Part shown: in pieces, positions 5,769 through 9,437 of the stretch | Layout of the letters: each line of letters opens with the position of its first letter | Numbering within the stretch: position 1 is the first letter of the stretch | Origin: Minisyncoccota bacterium | Lineage (GTDB): Bacteria > Verrucomicrobiota > Lentisphaeria > Oligosphaerales > MVZH01 | NCBI GenBank assembly: GCA_021734725.1 | Contig: JAIPIM010000153.1 | Span: 1 to 9,437 of the forward strand | DNA: 9,437 nucleotides | Direction: 5' to 3' | Position numbers and translations under genes: made by a program | The notes under the pieces: model-generated | What the model was told of the DNA's origin: nothing | The model's database searches: none | What the model saw: only the letters and a program-made list of their open reading frames with translations

Positions 5769-7100
5769 CTACCGGAACGTCGGCAGGTAATCGATGAACT
5801 CCTCTTTATACGCCGCCCAAATGTTCCGCGCCTGCGTAATGCTTTGAACATAGGGCGTAAGACAGAGCGTTTGTACGGCAAGATCGTCGCTACCCTCGAC
5901 CGTCGCCTGCACAATCATTTCATGAAGAACTGTTTGGCGCCGGCAAATCTCAAGGGGGCCCGGAGGCAATTCGCCAACGTGTACACTGCGCACCTCGCCA
6001 CCCACGGCAAGCCCCGGAACATCCAGAATAACGTCGCCCGGAAGATTCGTGACCGCCCCGTTATTCCGAATGTTGATGGCGTCGAAATAGGTGGGCGTAT
6101 TCGTTTCCAGGGCAACTATAACCTGGCACGGTTTCTCCGCGTAATACGGATGGTCGTTGTCCGCCGGGAACGGCGGCTTATTGTATTCGCGACCGAGCAG
6201 TTGTTGTTCCTTAACTTCTTTGAACGTCTGCTCGGCCAATCCCTGATAGAATTCAGTCAATGCCTTGACGCCATGCTCGTCCCATTCGTCTTTTTCCCAG
6301 AAAAAAGGCATGTACTCAATGATGTGATCGTCATAGCCGATGGGGTACATGGTAAAGGTGTTTAAAACTTCCAGCGTGAAATTCTGTTCGGGAATATTCT
6401 CGAACCGTTTTTTCCAATATTTAGACGCGCGCACCTTTTCGATAAATTCGCTCATGCAACTTTCGCCGGTACCGCGCTTGCGGACGTCAAACAACCAGTT
6501 TAGATGGTTGACACCGGCGGAAACAACCTCCAGCTCACCGGGTTCCATGCCCAGCATCTCAGAAATAACCCCAAACGAACCGTGCACCTGATGACAAAAT
6601 CCAAGAGCCCGGACAGACGAATGATTCTTAAAGTACGTGCAAAGGATGGACATGGGATTCGTAAAATTCATCAGCCAAGCATCGGGACATCGGCGCTCCA
6701 TTTCCGACAGAATGTCCATGAACATGCCGATGTTACGCATGCCGTGGATCATGCCGCCTGGCCCCCCGTTCTCGCCTTTGACCTGATAAACCCCAAATTG
6801 CTCGGGAATACTCAAGTCTTTCGCCCAGTTCACATATCGATCAGGTTCGCAGGATGTGATGACATAGTGAGCGCCCTCCAACGCTTCACCCAAGTCCGTC
6901 GTCTGGGTAACCGTGACGGACCAGGAAGCTTTGTCCAAGATCGGTCGGATCTTGCCGGCCATCCCCTGCACGTGGTCCGCTCGAATATCCATCATGCAGA
7001 ATTCCCAGTCGCTAAATAAGGAATGAGCCGCCAGCTCTTTGGCAATCGTAATGGTGAATCCAGAACCCGCTCCGATCATTGTCAGTTTTCGTCGCTTCAT
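5769..7100 (-). CDS. Glycoside hydrolase family 4 enzyme (NAD- and metal-dependent)
   Basis: A 443-aa GH4 protein. This family cleaves glycosides by a redox-elimination route using NAD+ and usually Mn2+. Family marks are the dinucleotide-binding start MIGAGSGF (8-15), NFTNP (145-149), GFCHQV (167-172) with metal-ligand candidate C169, GVNHLNW (196-202) with H199, PIGYDDH (253-259) with Y256 as a possible catalytic tyrosine, and a C-terminal NLPGDVILDVP segment. Known GH4 groups differ in the two residues after CH (for example CHEV, CHSV, CHN, CHG); here it is CHQV, so alpha-glucosidase, galactosidase or glucuronidase activity cannot be assigned. I chose ATG 7100 because the Rossmann strand begins six residues later and AAAGGA lies 11 nt upstream. 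The open frame continues about 106 codons further upstream with no family-like sequence and is judged non-coding. No signal peptide, so cytosolic; substrates probably enter as small saccharides. Confidence 0.93.
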   Translation of the reverse strand: MKRRKLTMIGAGSGFTITIAKELAAHSLFSDWEFCMMDIRADHVQGMAGKIRPILDKASWSVTVTQTTDLGEALEGAHYVITSCEPDRYVNWAKDLSIPEQFGVYQVKGENGGPGGMIHGMRNIGMFMDILSEMERRCPDAWLMNFTNPMSILCTYFKNHSSVRALGFCHQVHGSFGVISEMLGMEPGELEVVSAGVNHLNWLFDVRKRGTGESCMSEFIEKVRASKYWKKRFENIPEQNFTLEVLNTFTMYPIGYDDHIIEYMPFFWEKDEWDEHGVKALTEFYQGLAEQTFKEVKEQQLLGREYNKPPFPADNDHPYYAEKPCQVIVALETNTPTYFDAINIRNNGAVTNLPGDVILDVPGLAVGGEVRSVHVGELPPGPLEICRRQTVLHEMIVQATVEGSDDLAVQTLCLTPYVQSITQARNIWAAYKEEFIDYLPTFR

Positions 7101-7175
7101 GCTTGCAACAGTCCTTTGCTTGTCAATTCCGTGATTGTACCGCTGACTCGGATCAGTGATGTCTGCCAAGGTAAT

Positions 7176-7194
7176 GCCTGAAAAGCCATCAGGC
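7176..7194. promoter_or_regulatory. Inverted repeat upstream of GH4
   Basis: GCCTGA (7176-7181) and TCAGGC (7189-7194) are 6-bp complements around a 7-nt spacer (AAAGCCA). It lies about 75 nt upstream of the GH4 start. It could be an operator half-site pair or a small leader hairpin; short repeats of this size also arise by chance. Confidence 0.3.
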
Positions 7195-7234
7195 CATGCT
7201 ATTGGGTTCATTGCACAGCCGATCCGGCCCCCAA

Positions 7235-7251
7235 CGAAAGAGGCTCTTTCG
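7235..7251. promoter_or_regulatory. Perfect 17-bp palindrome, candidate operator for GH4
   Basis: CGAAAGAGGCTCTTTCG has two perfect 8-bp arms around a single central G. It is intergenic and lies 134 nt upstream of the GH4 ATG. Flanking GATCCG (7221-7226) and CGGATC (7250-7255) add an alternative overlapping pairing. Sugar-catabolic genes are commonly controlled by dimeric repressors that bind such palindromes, but no LacI- or GntR-type repressor is encoded in this window, so the binder is unknown. Confidence 0.45.
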
Positions 7252-7424
7252 GATCTGTTGTGGAACCACGGCTGGCAGCAACAGCGTCTTTGCCGGTGTT
7301 CACGCCCTCCTGAGGCAGGTAAACGTTGGCGTGTTTTCAGCGCCCCCGCGACACAACCTAAAGGTCGAACTCCAACAACGTCACCAATTTTTTTCGGAAG
7401 CCCCCAAAAAACAAGCATGCCTGA

Positions 7425-7454
7425 TTGACATTCACTATGCCGCGGTATTAATTA
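7425..7454 (+). promoter_or_regulatory. Candidate sigma-70-type promoter for the small secreted-peptide gene
   Basis: A perfect TTGACA lies at 7425-7430. The AT-rich stretch TATTAATTATGAAT starts at 7446 and offers several imperfect -10 boxes (TATTAA at 15-nt spacing, TAATTA at 18-nt spacing). None is a good TATAAT match at 17 nt, so the exact -10 is unsure. A start here would give a leader of about 70 nt before ATG 7533. Confidence 0.4.
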
Positions 7455-7532
7455 TGAATAGGCGTACACCTTTTCGAAATCCTTCGGAACATCAGTGCGC
7501 AACAAAGGGCCCGAAACACAGGAGTAGGTCTC

Positions 7533-7661
7533 ATGAAAGTGAAACGGATTCTGCTGATTGTCGTGGCCGTACTGCTTACCGGCAACGCGGTTTTCGCCGG
7601 CGGTGACAAGAACCGGGGAGATAAAGGCCAAGGCAAGGTTCATCAGGTTGTCGGCCCCTAA
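7533..7661 (+). CDS. Small exported peptide, 42 aa, unknown function
   Basis: A short ORF with all the marks of a real gene. AGGAG (7520-7524) lies 8 nt before the ATG, a TTGACA-type promoter candidate lies upstream, and the product starts with a textbook signal peptide: MKVKR, then a hydrophobic core ILLIVVAVLLTG, then AVFA as a likely cleavage site after residue 22. The predicted mature peptide is only 20 residues, charged and glycine-rich, with the near-repeated GDKNR, GDKGQGK and the end VVGP. It has no cysteine, so it is neither a lipoprotein nor a disulfide-rich toxin. I do not recognise a family. It converges on the gene ending at 7700 with a 38-nt gap. Alternatives are a leader-like ORF or a decayed stub of a longer exported protein. 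Confidence 0.7.
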   Translation: MKVKRILLIVVAVLLTGNAVFAGGDKNRGDKGQGKVHQVVGP

Positions 7662-7699
7662 GCAAGCCTTGATTCCCAAATCCAGCGCCACCCCCTACT

Positions 7700-8884
7700 C
7701 TAAATGACTTGTGATAAAGCGGCCGACGACAAAAGATCAATTGCGCGAGCCGTGTAGGACGGAGATTTTGTTTTCACGAAAACAGGGCGGGACGAGGTGG
7801 ATTTCGAAATGGTGATCAGGCCGAGATCGATATCGTATTCGACATCCGCAATATCCTTGTACGGTATGCTTGTGGTTCCTTCGTCTACAACAAACAGACG
7901 TTTCTGAGTGAGAACCAACGGCCCACTACGCTTGACCGTATACTGATATCCCGAGTCTGATGTCCGGCTTTTCCGCCTGGTAAGCACCTGCGCCGAACAC
8001 TGGTAGTATGCATCCTCGCTTTTCTGCATGTTCACACATAATCGATCCCGCGACAATGGTTCGAACGGCAATTCAAGCGTCTGGGCCGCCGCAATATCTG
8101 CCACAACCTGCATGTCTCCTTCCACATCGGACTCCGGAATACACAGACCCGAACAGAGATTGCGCAGGTGCTGCATCTCTTCGTCAGTGATCTTGCGATC
8201 CTCAATGGCCTCGATATAGGCAGCCGAAAAGATCTCTTTTTTGACCTGCAACCGAATTGAAGGATCAAGGCCAAGCACGGATTCCGCGGCCTGGATTCGA
8301 GCGGCTTCCTCGTCCGTTACATGCCCGTCGTCGAGTACCATGTCCAATACAGCTTGATAAACATCCGCTTCAATGGAGCGAAGCCTTTTTACGCAACGTG
8401 CGTTTCTGGACAGTTGCTCTCGCTGCCGGTGCAAGCCGTCCATCCTTGCCTTTGCAGGGGGCGCATCACCAGCCACGAAAATCTGATCCAAGGACTCTTT
8501 GTAGGCGCCAAGGCGGTTTGCCTGTCGCTTCCGGAGCCACCACTGTCCAGCAACAATACTCAAGGCAACGAACACGCCCGCACCCAATATCCACGGATGA
8601 TTAAGCAGCCAAAAGATAAACCACAGCCCTGCCCCAATGGCAAGAAGGATCAGCAGCAATGTGCCGCCACCGCCCTCCTCCCGCGTTTTCGAAGCAGATT
8701 TGCGGTTGCCCGAAGACTGATACTTGCGATAATACAAGCCATGCCGCCCGGCATGCACATAACGACCTCGCGGCCCCGTTCCAACGCGCGCCCCCTCTAC
8801 ACCGGCCGATAACCCAAGCCCCCCTTTTGAAAGATTGAACCGGACTGGACCGGCACGAAAACTCTTTCTGATGTAAAAACCCAT
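7700..8884 (-). CDS. DUF4236 membrane protein with TerB-like and PH-like regions
   Basis: A 394-aa protein of unknown role. Residues 1-55 match the DUF4236 pattern (GFYIRKSFRAGPVRFNLSK, then GLGLSAGVEGARVGTGPRG and GLYYRK). Two hydrophobic helices follow (about 74-94 and 97-115), so the protein is probably anchored in the inner membrane. Residues about 160-265 are helical with two similar acidic motifs, DDGHVTDEE (185-193) and EDRKITDEE (228-236), as in TerB-like domains. The tail (about 275-390) has GPLVLTQKRLFVV and IPYKDIADVE, typical of bacterial PH-like domains. The domain calls come from pattern recognition, strongest for DUF4236. I chose ATG 8884 because DUF4236 proteins begin exactly there and AGGTG lies 7 nt upstream; a GTG at 8986 would add 34 residues encoded by the intergenic repeat. 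It appears monocistronic. Function could involve envelope stress or membrane signalling, but that is speculative. Confidence 0.85.
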   Translation of the reverse strand: MGFYIRKSFRAGPVRFNLSKGGLGLSAGVEGARVGTGPRGRYVHAGRHGLYYRKYQSSGNRKSASKTREEGGGGTLLLILLAIGAGLWFIFWLLNHPWILGAGVFVALSIVAGQWWLRKRQANRLGAYKESLDQIFVAGDAPPAKARMDGLHRQREQLSRNARCVKRLRSIEADVYQAVLDMVLDDGHVTDEEAARIQAAESVLGLDPSIRLQVKKEIFSAAYIEAIEDRKITDEEMQHLRNLCSGLCIPESDVEGDMQVVADIAAAQTLELPFEPLSRDRLCVNMQKSEDAYYQCSAQVLTRRKSRTSDSGYQYTVKRSGPLVLTQKRLFVVDEGTTSIPYKDIADVEYDIDLGLITISKSTSSRPVFVKTKSPSYTARAIDLLSSAALSQVI

Positions 8885-8948
8885 AATACACACCTGAATC
8901 CGTGACGTTTGAGCGGTGGTCCAGCTGGTTTTGAGACCAGACGCAGCC

Positions 8949-9072
8949 GTGCGGCCCGGAGGACCGCAATTACTGGATCGGCGCACCGTAACCCGCGGCC
9001 GCGGGACAAGCCAAATCGTTACCCGTTCCCGTCGCCCATTCTCGTCAACCGGTGTACAACTTTTGCCCCGGG
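8949..9072. repeat. Inverted, scrambled relative of the two-hairpin repeat
   Basis: This intergenic stretch contains the exact reverse complement (8951-8967) of the 17-mer found at 1376 and 1450. It also has GGATCGGCGCA (8975-8985), identical in the direct orientation to 1393-1403, and ACTTTTGCCCCGGG (9059-9072), matching 13 of 14 bases at 1428-1441. The pieces are in mixed orientation, so this is a rearranged or degenerate copy rather than a clean one. It lies upstream of the DUF4236 gene and downstream of the methyltransferase gene, both on the minus strand. Confidence 0.65.
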
Positions 9073-9089
9073 GTCGCCGGAAACGTTAA

Positions 9090-9437
9090 TCAGCCACCGG
9101 CATCGTCATCCCGGCTCGTACACGTCTCGCACACCCAGATCTCATCCTCGGTGAAATGCTTGTAGTGCATGAGGCGACAGGCCCGCCGGCTGGTGATGCG
9201 GATGTTGTGTCGGCTGAGCACCGAGCGCAAGTTGTCGGCGTCGACTTTTCCAGGGTGTGATAAAACACTTGGGTTTATCAGCAAACGCCCGCCGGGATGC
9301 AGGCAACGCACGATATTTCCGAACAGTTCCTCCCAGTCCTTGACATGTTGCAGGACATCGAATACCAATGCCGCATCCAGGGAATCGTCCCCCACCGCGG
9401 AAAGGGTCCCCTCTCCCGTCGTGTGAATCTCACGCAG
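9090..9437 (-). CDS. SAM-dependent class I methyltransferase, C-terminal part
   Basis: The last 115 codons of a minus-strand gene that runs off the right edge of the window; the frame stays open to base 9437, so the N-terminal half with the glycine-rich SAM-binding loop is missing. The visible part shows the Methyltransf_11-type core: DDSLDAALVFDVLQHVKDW (motif IV region with the 'D..HV' element) and CLHPGGRLLINP (the post-motif strand typical of these enzymes). An internal GTG at 9395 could be called as a start, but the residues before it still read as methyltransferase, so the gene is a fragment by window truncation and not a short ORF. The C-terminus (KHFTEDEIWVCETC and a short acidic end) suggests a small substrate domain. 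The substrate is unknown. Confidence 0.8.
   Translation of the reverse strand: MREIHTTGEGTLSAVGDDSLDAALVFDVLQHVKDWEELFGNIVRCLHPGGRLLINPSVLSHPGKVDADNLRSVLSRHNIRITSRRACRLMHYKHFTEDEIWVCETCTSRDDDAGG

Larger units (their letters stand above)
7101..7532. other. Intergenic region between divergent GH4 and the small secreted-peptide gene
   Basis: A 432-nt gap with no supported gene; frames here lack any recognisable domain. It should contain the GH4 promoter (reading left) and the promoter of the small gene at 7533 (reading right). Visible elements are an inverted repeat at 7176-7194, a perfect palindrome at 7235-7251, and a TTGACA-containing promoter candidate at 7425. A TTGACA-like hexamer also lies about 17 nt before the GH4 ATG on the minus strand, but it is too close to the start codon to be its -35 box. 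Confidence 0.7.

Noticed and set aside
5559..6365. 268-codon + strand frame antisense to the GH4 gene
   Set aside because: It is a shadow of the GH4 frame; it shows no domain, while the minus strand has clear GH4 motifs.
7101..7418. N-terminal extension of the GH4 gene by 106 codons
   Set aside because: The extension has no GH4 similarity, is rich in Arg/Cys/Gly like random GC-rich translation, and the Rossmann motif begins six residues after ATG 7100.
7629..7671. CAAGGC ... GCCTTG hairpin at the end of the small-peptide gene
   Set aside because: Only 6 bp with a 31-nt loop and no T run; too weak to call as a terminator.
8885..8986. GTG start at 8986 adding 34 residues to the DUF4236 protein
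   Set aside because: The added residues are encoded by the dispersed repeat and do not resemble the family, which begins at the MGFYIRK methionine.

Overview
The window is a chromosomal-looking stretch of fairly GC-rich bacterial DNA (roughly mid-50s percent by eye). It carries sugar or acid-sugar enzymes, one two-component system, two poorly described genes and several intergenic repeats. No tRNA, rRNA, CRISPR array, transposase or phage gene was seen. The regulator has a GAFTGA motif, so the host should have sigma-54. The mix of a GH4 glycosidase, an enolase-superfamily enzyme, a DUF4236 protein and dense intergenic repeats would suit a Verrucomicrobiota, Kiritimatiellota or Lentisphaerota-like heterotroph, but that placement is a weak inference with no marker gene behind it.

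Layout. On the + strand: an enolase-superfamily (MLE-like) enzyme (22-1278); a 356-nt gap with two copies of a two-hairpin repeat and an AACC heptamer array; a membrane histidine kinase (1635-3119) overlapping by 4 nt an NtrC-type regulator (3116-4516); a leader with a 9-bp hairpin and a second heptamer array; and an aldo/keto reductase (4660-5709). The reductase converges, across an 8-bp-stem hairpin, on a minus-strand GH4 glycosidase (5769-7100). The 432-nt gap upstream of GH4 holds a perfect 17-bp odd palindrome and a promoter-like sequence for a tiny + strand gene (7533-7661) that encodes a 42-aa probably exported peptide. That gene converges on a minus-strand 394-aa membrane protein with DUF4236, two TM helices, a TerB-like region and a PH-like tail (7700-8884). 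A further intergenic block carries inverted and scrambled pieces of the repeat seen near 1.4 kb. Last comes the C-terminal part of a SAM methyltransferase (9090-9437), cut by the window edge.

How they may work together. The kinase/regulator pair probably senses an envelope or extracellular signal and activates sigma-54 promoters. I found no well-spaced -24/-12 site inside the window, so its targets are unknown. The enolase-like enzyme, the reductase and GH4 are all plausible in catabolism of modified sugars or sugar acids, but only proximity links them.

The most unusual material is non-coding: two independent 7-bp-period AACC arrays directly upstream of two genes, and a GC-rich two-hairpin repeat found tandemly at 1.4 kb and inverted at 8.95 kb. 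The 42-aa exported peptide and the multi-domain DUF4236 protein are the most interesting coding items. I see no convincing evidence for a complete new multi-gene system.
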